NCBI GenBank assembly: GCA_963841415.1
Contig: CAWJCN010000004.1
Coordinates: 434,001 to 498,000, forward strand
Length of the DNA stretch: 64,000 nucleotides
Origin: DASUAS01 sp963841415
Lineage (GTDB): Bacteria > Actinomycetota > Acidimicrobiia > IMCC26256 > DASPTH01
Direction of reading: 5' to 3'
In this document: positions 45,140-53,510 of the stretch, one piece after another
Layout of the letters: the number at the start of each line of letters is the position of its first letter
How positions within the stretch are numbered: the first letter of the stretch is position 1
The notes under the pieces: generated by a model
What the model saw: only the letters and a program-made list of their open reading frames with translations
The model's database searches: none
Told to the model about the DNA's origin: nothing
Translations under genes and position numbers: made by a program

Positions 45140-46498
45140 ATGTCGCAGCGCGCACAACGACTCATCGAAGCCGCTCGCAAGCTGCCCGTCCCCGAAGGGA
45201 CCTACGCCGTCGGCCTCGGGCTGCTGATCTCGGGCATCACCGCGTACGGGTTCCAGATCCTCGCGTTCAAAGGCCTCACGAAGTCGGAGTACGCGGCGCT
45301 CAACGGCCTCTGGATCCTGGTGTTCGTGGTGGCCCCGGGCTTCTTCCTGCCGCTCGAGCAGGAGGTGGGCCGCGCCGTCGCCGACCGCCGCTCGCGGTCG
45401 ATCGGAGGGGGCCCGGTCGTGCGCAAGGCCGCACTGGCCGGTGCTCTCCTCGCAGCGTCGCTGATGGTCCTGTCCGTCGTCGGCTTCGAGGTGTTCGGGT
45501 TCACCGACCGGCTGTTCCACGGCCAGGAGGTGTTGCTCGTCTGCTTCGTGATCGCGCTCGGCACCTACGCGGTGCAGCACATCACGCGCGGCACGCTGTC
45601 CGGCAACGGACGGTTCGGGCCCTACGGCATGATCCTCGGCGCCGAGGGAGTGCTCCGCATCGCGCCGGTGATCGTGGTGTACCTCGCCGGCCTCGACGAC
45701 CTGGTCTGGTATGGGTTGGCCCTGGCGATCCCCCCGTTGCTCGCGGCCATCGTCGCGGTCTGGGGCCAGCACGGGCTGGTGGAACCCGGTCCCGACGCCG
45801 AGTGGTCCGAGCTGTCGACCAACCTCACGCTCCTCTTCCTCGGATCTCTGGCCGCGCAAGCGCTGAGCTACGCCGCCGCGTTGGGCGTGCTGGTGCTCGC
45901 GCAGGGCAGGGTCGAGCGCGACGCGGCGGCGGACTTCATCGTGGGCTTCTTCATCGCGCGCATCCCGATCCTGCTGTTCCAGGCGATCCAGGCCGCGCTG
46001 CTCCCCAAGCTCGCTGCGCTCTCGGGGGCGGGCAAGCACGCCGACTTCCGGTCCGGGCTCAAGAAGCTGCTGATGATCGTGGTCGGCGTGGGCGTGCTCG
46101 GCGTCGTCGCCGGCGCCACCATCGGGCCGACGGTGGGCGAGATCCTCTTCGGCGACAAGTTCAACCTCGGCAGCCGCGACCTCACGCTGCTGTTCCTCGG
46201 CAGCGCCGCGTTCATCCTCGCTCTCACCTTGGCGCAGGCGCTGATCGCGCTGCTCGGCCACGGCCGGGCGCTGATCGCGTGGGCCATCGGCCTCGTCCTG
46301 TGCCTCGGCGTGATGGCCCTCGGCAGCTCGGCCACCATCGATGATCTCTTCCTCCGGTCGGAGCTCGGCTACCTCGCCGGGTGCCTCGGGGCGGCGGTCA
46401 CCATGGCGGTGTTCCTGCTCGTGCGGCTGCGCGAGCACGGGCCCGAGAGCCTGAGCCTGCTCGTCGAGGCCATCGAGCACGAGCCGCTCGAGATCTGA
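45140..46498 (+). CDS. Polysaccharide flippase-like membrane protein (MOP superfamily)
   Basis: A 452-aa protein with ~12-14 hydrophobic segments, consistent with Wzx-like lipid-linked-oligosaccharide flippases. It opens with a short polar tail, then TYAVGLGLLISGITAYGFQI and LTKSEYAALNGLWILVFVVA. FLGSAAFILALTLAQALIAL and a charged C-terminus (HEPLEI) end it. Followed after 16 nt by a glycosyltransferase and then a GDP-sugar reductase, a second small glycan cassette. The substrate is unknown. Confidence 0.8.
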   Translation: MSQRAQRLIEAARKLPVPEGTYAVGLGLLISGITAYGFQILAFKGLTKSEYAALNGLWILVFVVAPGFFLPLEQEVGRAVADRRSRSIGGGPVVRKAALAGALLAASLMVLSVVGFEVFGFTDRLFHGQEVLLVCFVIALGTYAVQHITRGTLSGNGRFGPYGMILGAEGVLRIAPVIVVYLAGLDDLVWYGLALAIPPLLAAIVAVWGQHGLVEPGPDAEWSELSTNLTLLFLGSLAAQALSYAAALGVLVLAQGRVERDAAADFIVGFFIARIPILLFQAIQAALLPKLAALSGAGKHADFRSGLKKLLMIVVGVGVLGVVAGATIGPTVGEILFGDKFNLGSRDLTLLFLGSAAFILALTLAQALIALLGHGRALIAWAIGLVLCLGVMALGSSATIDDLFLRSELGYLAGCLGAAVTMAVFLLVRLREHGPESLSLLVEAIEHEPLEI

Positions 46499-46514
46499 TC
46501 CCCCGGCGCCGTCG

Positions 46515-47618
46515 ATGATCCGTCTGGCGCTCGACGGCACCCCGCTGCTCGGCCCCCGATCCGGAATCGGCGAGGTCGTCGGTGGGATCGCACCCGAGCT
46601 GGCCCGCCGAACCGAGCTCGAGGTGGTCGCCTACGCGCTCACGCTGCGCGGCCGCCACGAGCTGGTCGCCCATCTGCCGCCCGGAGTCCGGGCTGCGACG
46701 CGCGCGTACCCAGCCCGGCTGGTGCGCCAGGCGTGGCTCCGCACCGAGCAGCCCCGCATCGAGCGCTGGACCGGGCCGGTCGACGTCGTGCACGCCACCA
46801 ACTACGTGGCCCCGCCGACGCGGGCCGCAGAAGTGGTGTCGGTGTACGACCTCGGGTTCCTGCGGTATCCCGAACTGGTCACCGACGACGCGCTCGACTT
46901 CCCGGAGCTGTTGGGGCGCGCCATCCGGCGCGGCGCGTGGATCCACACGACGAGCGACTTCGTCCGCGACGAGATCGTGTCCACGTTCGCGGTCATGCCC
47001 GAGCGCGTCGTGCGCGTGTACCCGGGAGTCCCCGAGACGCGGGGCGGCGACGCGGCGCGCGGCCGCGAGCTCGCGGGTGCGGCGCGGTACGTGCTCGCCA
47101 TCGGCACCATCGAGCCGCGCAAGAACTACCCCACGCTCGTGCGGGCCTTCGACGACGTCGCCGCCCGCGATCCCGAGCTCGTGCTCGTCGTCGCGGGTGG
47201 CCGGGCGTGGGGCGCCGACGAATTCGACGTGGCCGTCGCCGCCGCGGCGCATAGCGACCAGGTGCGCACGCCGGGGTACGTGCCGGCCGACGACCGCCGT
47301 GACCTCCTCGCGGGGGCGGCGGTGCTCGCCTACCCGTCGCACTACGAGGGCTTCGGCTTCCCGCCGCTCGAGGCCATGGCGGCGGGCGTGCCGGTGGTGG
47401 CGTCGAACGCGGGCGCGATCCCCGAGGTGGTCGGCGACGCGGCCGAGCTCGTCGAGTCCGACGACGCCGACGCGCTGGCCGCGGCGTTGCACGCGGCGCT
47501 CACCGACGACGCCGTGCGCGACCGCCTGGTGGCACGCGGCGCGGCCCGCCACGACGCGTTCTCGTGGCGCGCGGCCGCCGACGGGCTCGTCGCGCTCTAC
47601 GAGGCGGTGCGGGCGTGA
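46515..47618 (+). CDS. GT4 glycosyltransferase
   Basis: A 367-aa GT-B transferase. N-terminal domain: RLALDGTPLLGPRSGIGEVV and DVVHATNYVAPP. C-terminal domain: VLAIGTIEPRKNYPTLVRAF, then the EX7E-type donor site in AYPSHYEGFGFPPLEAMAAG and SNAGAIPEVVGDAA. The layout fits mannosyl/rhamnosyltransferases using GDP- or dTDP-sugars. Its stop overlaps the next gene as GTGA, and that gene likely makes a GDP-deoxyhexose, a candidate donor. Confidence 0.9.
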   Translation: MIRLALDGTPLLGPRSGIGEVVGGIAPELARRTELEVVAYALTLRGRHELVAHLPPGVRAATRAYPARLVRQAWLRTEQPRIERWTGPVDVVHATNYVAPPTRAAEVVSVYDLGFLRYPELVTDDALDFPELLGRAIRRGAWIHTTSDFVRDEIVSTFAVMPERVVRVYPGVPETRGGDAARGRELAGAARYVLAIGTIEPRKNYPTLVRAFDDVAARDPELVLVVAGGRAWGADEFDVAVAAAAHSDQVRTPGYVPADDRRDLLAGAAVLAYPSHYEGFGFPPLEAMAAGVPVVASNAGAIPEVVGDAAELVESDDADALAAALHAALTDDAVRDRLVARGAARHDAFSWRAAADGLVALYEAVRA

Positions 47619-48514
47619 AGGCCGTCGTCACCGGTGCGCGTGGCTTCGTGGGCCGGTACCTCACCCGCCACCTCGCGAAGCACGGCACCAAGGTGGTCTC
47701 CCTCGACGTCGACGACCGGCAGCCGGTCGACATCACCGACTCCGACGCGGTGGTCCGCCGGATCGAGCACGAGTCGCCCGACGTCGTCTATCACCTCGCA
47801 GCGCGGAGCCACGTCGGCGAGTCGTGGACCGACGACCTGGTCGACGCGGTCAACGTCGGCGGCACCGCGGCGGTGGTCGACGCGTGCGTGCGCGCCGGTG
47901 TCGACCGGGTGCTCGTGGTGGGCAGCGCCGAGCAGTACGGCGCGGTCGCGCCCGACGCTGGCCTCGTCGCCGAGACCACCGAGTGCCGCCCGCTGAGCCC
48001 GTACGGGCGGAGCAAGGTGGAGGCGGAGCGGGTCGCCCTCGACGCGCACGCAACGCATGGCCTCGCGGTCGTGTGCACGCGTGCGTTCAACCACACCGGG
48101 CCGGGCCAGTCGCCGGCGTTCCTCGTTCCCGGCCTCGCCGCGCGCATCGCGGCGGCCGAGCGCGACGGCCGCCGCGAGATCGCGCTGGGCAACGGCGATC
48201 CCGTCCGCGACTTCAGCGATGTGCGCGACGTCGTGCGCGCGTACGTGCTGCTCGCCGAACATGGCGCGGCGGGCGAGGTGTACAACGTGTGCTCGGGCCG
48301 CGGCGTCCGCGTCGGTGACGTCGCCGCCATGCTCGTGGCGCGCGCGAAGCATCCGCTGCGGGTGGTGACCGACACCGAGCTCGTGCGTCCGGTCGACGTG
48401 CCCGTGCTCGTCGGCGACAACACCAAGCTCGTTGCGGCGACGGGGTGGCGACCCGAGCTCACCCTCGACGCCACGCTGGACGCGGTGCTCGCCGCCGCCC
48501 GCACGACGGGCTGA
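47615..48514 (+). CDS. GDP-4-keto-6-deoxymannose reductase-like SDR
   Basis: A 299-aa extended SDR. AVVTGARGFVGRYLTRHL binds NAD(P); the catalytic region is VVGSAEQYG with YGRSKVEAE (YxxxK); CTRAFNHTGPGQSPAFLVP matches the RMD type that forms GDP-D-rhamnose or GDP-deoxytalose. The GMD partner that would make the substrate is not in the window. GTG 47615 overlaps the glycosyltransferase stop by 4 nt. The gene ends 3 nt from the convergent hydrolase. Confidence 0.85.
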   Translation: MKAVVTGARGFVGRYLTRHLAKHGTKVVSLDVDDRQPVDITDSDAVVRRIEHESPDVVYHLAARSHVGESWTDDLVDAVNVGGTAAVVDACVRAGVDRVLVVGSAEQYGAVAPDAGLVAETTECRPLSPYGRSKVEAERVALDAHATHGLAVVCTRAFNHTGPGQSPAFLVPGLAARIAAAERDGRREIALGNGDPVRDFSDVRDVVRAYVLLAEHGAAGEVYNVCSGRGVRVGDVAAMLVARAKHPLRVVTDTELVRPVDVPVLVGDNTKLVAATGWRPELTLDATLDAVLAAARTTG

Positions 48515-48517
48515 CCC

Positions 48518-49297
48518 TCAGCCCGCGGCCGGCACCTCGGTGGGAGTGCCGCTCGGCACCTGCCGGGCGAGCCAGCCGAGCAGCGTCGCGATGGCCCGCG
48601 GGTCGTGACGCAGGCGATGGCCGCCGCCCTGCACCAGGCGCAGCTCCGAGTTGGGGCGACCGGCGTCGGCGAGCGCGCGGGCGTCGTCGACCGGCACCTC
48701 GGCGTCCTCGACGCCGTGCAGCACCAGCAGGGGGCGCCGCTCGAGCCGGGTCGCGGCCGACACCGCGTCGATGCGCCCGATGTCGCGAACCCACCGGGTG
48801 GCGTCGGGCGGGAAGCCCTCGGTGCGGATCATGCCCATCGAGCGCGCGTGCACGAGCAGGCGCGCCGGGTCCTGCGCCCAGTCGCGCAGCGTGCTCGGCG
48901 AGGCGATCGTCGCCACGCCGCGCACGAGGTGGTCGTCGGCGGCCTCGCACACCGCGAAGGTCCCGCCGTGACCGAACCCCGCGACCCACACGCCGCGCAC
49001 CTCCGGGCGCGCGTGCAGCGAACGCACCGCGCTGCGCAGGTCGTCGAGCCAGCCGCGCGCGGAGAAGTCTCCCTCCGACGTGCCGGTGCCGCGGAAGTTG
49101 AACGTGAGCACCACCCAGGCGGCCTCGTTCGCGATGTGGTCGGCGAGGTCGGGGTAGGTGGTACCGACCGTCGCCGCACCGCGCGGCGGGTTCGGGAGTC
49201 CGTGGCACAGCACGAGTCCAAGGGTCGGCGCCGGTGGGTTCGGCACCGCCACGTGGGCCGACAGCTTGAGGTCTCCGGACAGGATCGAGTCGTCCAT
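48518..49297 (-). CDS. Alpha/beta-hydrolase-fold protein lacking the nucleophile Ser
   Basis: A 259-aa protein with the fold's landmarks: LGLVLCHGLPNPPRG for the oxyanion loop, VLTFNFRGTGTSEGDFS, an acid in LHGVEDAEVPVDDA, and the His loop QGGGHRLRHD. The elbow, normally GxSxG, reads GFGHGG, so a Gly replaces the Ser nucleophile. Either another residue does the chemistry or the protein is non-catalytic. It is divergent from the DUF1802 gene, whose -10 box lies in the 20-nt gap. Confidence 0.8.
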   Translation of the reverse strand: MDDSILSGDLKLSAHVAVPNPPAPTLGLVLCHGLPNPPRGAATVGTTYPDLADHIANEAAWVVLTFNFRGTGTSEGDFSARGWLDDLRSAVRSLHARPEVRGVWVAGFGHGGTFAVCEAADDHLVRGVATIASPSTLRDWAQDPARLLVHARSMGMIRTEGFPPDATRWVRDIGRIDAVSAATRLERRPLLVLHGVEDAEVPVDDARALADAGRPNSELRLVQGGGHRLRHDPRAIATLLGWLARQVPSGTPTEVPAAG

Positions 49298-49305
49298 GGC
49301 CCGCC

Positions 49306-49311
49306 TATTGT
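49306..49311 (+). promoter_or_regulatory. -10 box (TATTGT) fixing ATG 49318
   Basis: TATTGT ends 6 nt before ATG 49318 in a 20-nt divergent gap; no ribosome-binding site is present, so this is a good leaderless candidate. Confidence 0.5.
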
Positions 49312-49317
49312 GGGCAC

Positions 49318-49914
49318 ATGGACGTGCGCCCCGGGAACTGGGCCTGCAAGGAATGGGCCGTCGTCGTCCACGCGCTGCTCGAGGGCGAGCAGATCCTCGA
49401 CGTGCGCAAGGGCGGCCTCCGCGAGGACGGACGCCACTTCTCGGTGCAGTCGACGCGCTTCTGGCTCTACCCGACGGCCGAGCACCAGAAGCCCGAGCTG
49501 CTGAAGCAGCCCTACCGCCACTGGATCGACCTCGCGCATGCCGCGCCGGTCGGTGAACCGATCACGATCGAGGGTTGGGCCGACGTCGTGAAGGTCGCGA
49601 CGGTCACCGAGAGCGCCGAGCTCGACGCGATCGCATCGAAGCTCATCTGGACCGACGACTACGCCGCGTCGCGCCTCGGGTGGAAGAAGCGCGACCCGCT
49701 GTGGGTGTTGGCGTTGCGCGTGCACCGGCTGCACGAACCGGTCACCGTCGCGTGGGACGACGGCTACGGCGGCTGCACGTCGTGGGTCGAGCTCTCCGGA
49801 CTCCCCGACGACCCCGCGTCGTTGCCGAGCGAGCCTGCGCTGTCGGACGTGGCCTTCGAGGCTCGCTTGAAGGGCTCCGTCGAGGCCCTGCCCTCCCTCG
49901 CCGACCCCGCCTGA
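49318..49914 (+). CDS. DUF1802 family protein
   Basis: A 198-aa soluble protein of unknown function. The N-terminal pattern ACKEWAVVVHALLEGEQILD followed by VRKGGLREDGRHF and FWLYPTAEHQKPELLKQPYR is the DUF1802 hallmark as I recall it. A Trp/Tyr-rich second half (DPLWVLALRVHRLHEPVTV) follows. No catalytic site can be named. Start supported by the TATTGT box 6 nt upstream. Confidence 0.78.
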   Translation: MDVRPGNWACKEWAVVVHALLEGEQILDVRKGGLREDGRHFSVQSTRFWLYPTAEHQKPELLKQPYRHWIDLAHAAPVGEPITIEGWADVVKVATVTESAELDAIASKLIWTDDYAASRLGWKKRDPLWVLALRVHRLHEPVTVAWDDGYGGCTSWVELSGLPDDPASLPSEPALSDVAFEARLKGSVEALPSLADPA

Positions 49915-49979
49915 TCCCACGTTTCGGCATCAAAGCGAGCGAACAGTCGCGAACAATCGCGCCACTGACGCACGAACGG

Positions 49980-50186
49980 TCAGATGCGGATGGAGTGGTG
50001 GGGGTGATAGCCGCGGTTGCGGGCTTCGTCGAGGGTGTCGGGGCCGAAGGCGGCGAAGCGCTCCGACGCGATGAGCTCGGCGATGGCCTCCTGGGCGTCG
50101 GCGTCGTCGGTGTCGAGGTCGTAGACGACCTGCTTCCGCTTGTCACCCAGGAAGCGGAACTCCTCGAAGCGCATCGGTCGGCTCAT
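49980..50186 (-). CDS. Small conserved-looking protein, 68 aa
   Basis: A 68-aa charged protein (MRFEEFRFLGDKRKQVVYDL, then DDADAQEAIAELIASERFAA and HPHHSIRI). No family recognised; codon use and a TAACCT -10 box (50195-50200) 8 nt before ATG 50186 support it. ATG 50174 is an alternative. It lies directly downstream (minus strand) of the structured tandem repeat at 50229-50390, which could act as its 5' region if transcription begins further out. Confidence 0.7.
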   Translation of the reverse strand: MSRPMRFEEFRFLGDKRKQVVYDLDTDDADAQEAIAELIASERFAAFGPDTLDEARNRGYHPHHSIRI

Positions 50187-50194
50187 CGCCGGTG

Positions 50195-50200
50195 AGGTTA
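50195..50200 (-). promoter_or_regulatory. -10 box (TAACCT) for the 68-aa gene
   Basis: TAACCT on the minus strand ends 8 nt before ATG 50186, the usual leaderless spacing of this window. Confidence 0.45.
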
Positions 50201-50228
50201 CAGAGGCGAACGGCCGCGGCGCAGGTAC

Positions 50229-50346
50229 CCTGCGCCGCAGTGAGCCGTGGCCCAGCGGCCCGGTGCCGAAGGCACCGAGAGCGGGAACCTGCGCCGCAGT
50301 GAGCCGTGGCCCACCGGCCCGGTGCCGAAGGCACCGAGAGCGGGAA
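50229..50346. repeat. 59-bp tandem repeat, two copies, each with a hairpin
   Basis: Units 50229-50287 and 50288-50346 differ at one position (G/C near base 27). Each contains CGGTGCC-GAA-GGCACCG, a perfect 7-bp stem with a 3-nt loop (50261-50277 and 50320-50336). Together with the stem at 50365-50390 this looks like a structured, non-coding RNA region. The strand of transcription is not known; TACCCT at 50226-50231 could be a plus-strand -10 box. Confidence 0.8.
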
Positions 50347-50364
50347 CTGGCGAGCCGGAACGCG

Positions 50365-50390
50365 ACGAAGGGCGCCGAAGCGCCCTTCGT
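50365..50390. terminator. Perfect 10-bp hairpin after the 59-bp repeats
   Basis: ACGAAGGGCG, a 6-nt loop CCGAAG, and the exact complement. It ends the repeat array and may terminate a plus-strand RNA. No U-run follows. Confidence 0.55.
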
Positions 50391-50512
50391 CAGATCAGTT
50401 GGAATCCGCCGGACGGCTTGCGTGAGGGGGACCAGCTCTCACCCGTCGCGGCGGCGGCGCAGCGGTTGGATTCCGCCAGGCAGTCCTTTCTGTCAAGGCT
50501 GACGTGGCTGCC

Positions 50513-51073
50513 TCAGCGGCCGCGCACCTCCAGGGTCCCATGTTGATCATGCATCAGATGGACCACCTCCTTTCCCTGGTACGGAAACTTGTACCACGGG
50601 CGGCGGTCAGCGCGGGGGAAATTCCCGCCCGAATCCGGATCGGCGTCGCTGTCGGCGGGAGGACCGACGGCACCGATGGCGCGCAGGTAGCTCAATTGGG
50701 TGTCGATCACGCCATACACCTGCTCGGGGAGATACCCCTCGCCGGTCGCCGCGCAGCGCTCGACGATGTACTCCACGGTCTCCGAACCGCCGATGACCAC
50801 GGGGCCCGCCGGGTACGCGGTGGAACCGTTCGACGACACGCCCTTGCGCTTGAAGAAGTCCACCTGGAACTCGAGGATGCGACGGACGTCGTCGACGGTC
50901 AGCGTCGCGGCGACGTCGTCGGGGAGGTGCTCGACGACCCACGTCAGCGCGTCGTCGAGGTGGTACAACGCGGGCGGCGGCTCCTTGGCGATCCGCGTGG
51001 CTTCCCGGGAGACGAAGAAGGCGGCGATGCCGATCACCATCCCCACCACGAGGAACCCGACGACGACCTCCAT
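50513..51073 (-). CDS. Membrane-anchored protein of unknown function, 186 aa
   Basis: An N-terminal hydrophobic segment (VVVGFLVVGMVIGIAAFFVS) is followed by a soluble domain (EATRIAKEPPPALYHLDDAL, TLTVDDVRRILEFQVDFFKR, GVIDTQLSYLRAIGAVGPP). The TM orientation is unclear. No family recognised. ATG 51073 is the first good start. It lies 131 nt downstream of the five-gene MauE-type operon on the same strand and may or may not belong to it; the gap shows no clear promoter. Confidence 0.78.
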   Translation of the reverse strand: MEVVVGFLVVGMVIGIAAFFVSREATRIAKEPPPALYHLDDALTWVVEHLPDDVAATLTVDDVRRILEFQVDFFKRKGVSSNGSTAYPAGPVVIGGSETVEYIVERCAATGEGYLPEQVYGVIDTQLSYLRAIGAVGPPADSDADPDSGGNFPRADRRPWYKFPYQGKEVVHLMHDQHGTLEVRGR

Positions 51074-51204
51074 CAGGACGGTCCATTCCGCTCCGGCGTC
51101 CCTGCCGCGCGGTGGGTCGACTCCGCTGCGCCGTCCCGCCCTCCGGGCACAGCTCCGCTGCGTCTCGTCCGGCCGCGCCCGCGCTGCATGCCCACAGGTC
51201 GACG

Positions 51205-51906
51205 TTAGGTCGCGCGTGCCGCGACGAGGTAGGTGGGACACAGCGACGGCAGCTCGACGGTCGCGGCGATCGACTTGCCGGGGGCAACGCGACGGGCCGG
51301 TGCACGCGCCGTCGTGATCGTCGTGGGCGTGCCGGCCTCGCCGAAGCACATCACCGCCGCCTTGGGCTTCCGCGCCGTCCACGAAGCGCTGGCGTTGGTG
51401 AGGGTCGCCCGCATGGTCTGCGCCACCGGGCCGGTCTGCGGCGCCGACAGCACGAGGTCACCGACCGAGAGCACGCGCATGGCGCGGCCCGCGGCCACCC
51501 GCGTGCTCCGCACCTTCGCCGTCACCTTCGGTTCGGTGCCGATGCCACGCTTGCGGAACCTCACCGCCGCCAGGGCGAGCTCGTCGGGCGCGAGCACCTG
51601 CGGGAACGTCGCGGTCGTGCGGGCGAGGGTGACGAGACCACCGCCGCTGCCGGCCGCGGTCGCGTTCACTCGATCGATGCGCACCGGACGGTTGGTGCCG
51701 TTGTGCAACAGGAGCGCAACCCGCCCGTCGACCGGTGCCGACGCCGCGACGAGCGCGACGCCCCGCGCGGGTTTGGTCGACGGCGTGACGTTGCCCTGCG
51801 GTGCGCCGGGCGACATCGTGTCGGCCGCACCTGCCCCGGCGGTCGACGACCACGCCGCGACGACGGCAAGGCACACGACCGTCGCGCGCCAGCGTCCAGC
51901 GATCAG
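51205..51906 (-). CDS. Secreted protein of the MauE-type operon (CTG start proposed)
   Basis: A ~233-aa exported protein. N-terminal WRATVVCLAVVAAWSSTAGA is a signal peptide; the rest is beta-rich with VALLLHNGTNRPVRIDRV and VLAPDELALAAVRFRKRGI. A Cys pair (VMCFGEAG, SLCPTYLV) could form a disulfide. No ATG or GTG lies before the signal's basic n-region; CTG 51906 overlaps the upstream stop as CTGA, the same 4-nt pattern as the other operon genes, so a CTG start is proposed. GTG 51876 would shorten the signal peptide. Function unknown. Confidence 0.65.
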   Translation of the reverse strand: MIAGRWRATVVCLAVVAAWSSTAGAGAADTMSPGAPQGNVTPSTKPARGVALVAASAPVDGRVALLLHNGTNRPVRIDRVNATAAGSGGGLVTLARTTATFPQVLAPDELALAAVRFRKRGIGTEPKVTAKVRSTRVAAGRAMRVLSVGDLVLSAPQTGPVAQTMRATLTNASASWTARKPKAAVMCFGEAGTPTTITTARAPARRVAPGKSIAATVELPSLCPTYLVAARAT

Positions 51907-53510
51907 GGTGTGCCTCGCACCGGGTTGTAGAGACCGCCGATCGTCTGCTCGCCGCCCCACGAGCTGCCGTCGTACCGGCGCGTCCAGATGCCCGAGTCGT
52001 TCCCTTTGTACAGGACCGACACGCCCGAGGAGTCGCTCACCGCGATGGGTGAGGACTGGGCGGATCCTCCGATCGACGCGAGGGGCGTCCAGCTGGTGCC
52101 GCCGTTGTACTTGCTGTACCAGATGCCGTTGCCGTTCCCGCGCACGAACAGGAACGTGCCTGACGGCCCGCTGCACAGCGCGGGGTCGGAGGTCGCGTTG
52201 CCACCGACGATCTGCCAGTCGCCCACCGCGGTGCCGTTCTGGAGGTAGCGGACGACGACGGTGTTGTAGGCGCTGCGCATGGCGACGATGGGGCCGGACG
52301 CCGTCTCACACGCGACCGGGTCGGACGTCGCCACGCCACCGAGCGACACCCACGGATTCGGGCTCCCGCTCACGATGCGACGGAACCACATCGCGTCGTC
52401 AAAACCGCGCGCGAACACGTGGACCCCGCTGGCGTCGGCGACGGCGACCGGGTCGGAGATGATGGTGCCGACGAGCGATTGGAACCCCGACCAACCGCCG
52501 AACGTGAACCGGTTGTACCAGAGCGCGCCGTTGGCACCGCGCGTGAACACGTAGATGCCGCTCGCGTCGTTGGCCGCCGCCGGATCCGACGCGTTGTTGC
52601 CGCCCAGGCTCTGCCACGGGGCCCATGACGCAGCGTTGACGCCGTGGGACCACCAGATCCCGTGGTCGTTGCCGCGGTGGAACACGAAGAGGTCGGAGCC
52701 GACGGTCGTCGTCGCGATCCCCGACGTGGCGAACGCCGTGGGGATGCTCGCGGTGCTCCAGGTGCTGCCGTCGAAGGTGCGGAGGTTGAGACCGGTGTCG
52801 CTGCGACGCGCGATCACCGCGAGGTGCCCCGGCGTCGTCTCCGCAACCGCTCCCGTGGCCGGCAGGACGAACGCGGTGCGTGGCGGGGCGGGTGGCGTGC
52901 AGCCGTGCGCGGGTGCGTGCTCGGCGGTGGAGTTGTCGACCGCCAGCGCCGTCGTGCACGCCAACGACGCGTCGTTGTAGGGCGGTGTGCAGGTGACGAC
53001 GCGGCACGCGATCGGACCGCTGATGCCGATCTCCTGGTGGCACTGCCCGTAGCGGAAGTAGTTGCAGTAGATGCGGCGTGTGTCGCACCCGCCAGCGCAC
53101 GTGCACTCGGTGCAGCCGGCGCAGAACCCGTTCCCGAGGTCGGGTCCGCAGCAGTTCTGCATGCAGTCGATGTAGTAGCGGGTGCCGTTGCAGAAGGTGG
53201 AGAAGTCGGCGCGCCACCACCCACCCGCAAAGCTCCCCGGCGGACACACGTTGATGCCGTTGTTGATCGTGCAGCAGAACTCGGTGTAGCCATCGGTGCA
53301 GAGGCCGCCGGCGCAGTCGGTGATGTGCTTGTAGGGCGTGCCCGGCTGCGTGCCCGGCGCGCACCCCGCGACGGCGACGGCCGAGCCCACCATCGCGGAG
53401 CCGAGCAGGAAGCCGCGCCGGCTGGACTTTCGCTCGAGCACGCCCGACGCCTTGCTCACGAGCCAGTTCGTGAACGCGACGCCTTTGCTCTCACCCGGCA
53501 CACCGGTCAT
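51903..53510 (-). CDS. Tat lipoprotein: methylamine-dehydrogenase-light-chain-like domain fused to a beta-propeller
   Basis: A 535-aa protein. Tat signal with R31-R32 (SSRRGFLLGSAMVGSAVAVA) ending in lipobox VAGC (Cys50). Residues ~65-180 are Cys-rich (about 18 Cys) and follow MauA order: CTDG, NVCPPGS, W98/W99, NCCG, and CHQEIGISGPIAC. Two MauA TTQ-site positions appear altered: the catalytic Asp of RDCCG is N119, and the second cofactor Trp (IIWC) is Y148. Residues ~215-535 contain six or so ~47-residue repeats (SDPVAVADASGVHVFARG, WVSLGG) like PLL-type lectin propellers. MauE- and MauD-like genes lie upstream in the same operon. ATG 53510 overlaps the MauE stop (ATGA). Confidence 0.8.
   Translation of the reverse strand: MTGVPGESKGVAFTNWLVSKASGVLERKSSRRGFLLGSAMVGSAVAVAGCAPGTQPGTPYKHITDCAGGLCTDGYTEFCCTINNGINVCPPGSFAGGWWRADFSTFCNGTRYYIDCMQNCCGPDLGNGFCAGCTECTCAGGCDTRRIYCNYFRYGQCHQEIGISGPIACRVVTCTPPYNDASLACTTALAVDNSTAEHAPAHGCTPPAPPRTAFVLPATGAVAETTPGHLAVIARRSDTGLNLRTFDGSTWSTASIPTAFATSGIATTTVGSDLFVFHRGNDHGIWWSHGVNAASWAPWQSLGGNNASDPAAANDASGIYVFTRGANGALWYNRFTFGGWSGFQSLVGTIISDPVAVADASGVHVFARGFDDAMWFRRIVSGSPNPWVSLGGVATSDPVACETASGPIVAMRSAYNTVVVRYLQNGTAVGDWQIVGGNATSDPALCSGPSGTFLFVRGNGNGIWYSKYNGGTSWTPLASIGGSAQSSPIAVSDSSGVSVLYKGNDSGIWTRRYDGSSWGGEQTIGGLYNPVRGTP

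Larger units (their letters stand above)
50187..50512. other. 326-nt gene-free stretch with structured repeats
   Basis: Holds the 59-bp tandem repeats, the following 10-bp hairpin, and two near-copies of a GTTGGAnTCCGCC sequence (around 50397 and 50464). Open frames in it are repeat-derived and not protein-like. A candidate small RNA locus; no known RNA family recognised. Confidence 0.5.

Noticed and set aside
50140..50546. Short frames across the 59-bp repeats with repeated peptide phrases
   Set aside because: The repeated phrases simply reflect the tandem DNA repeat; no ribosome-binding site and no family-like composition.
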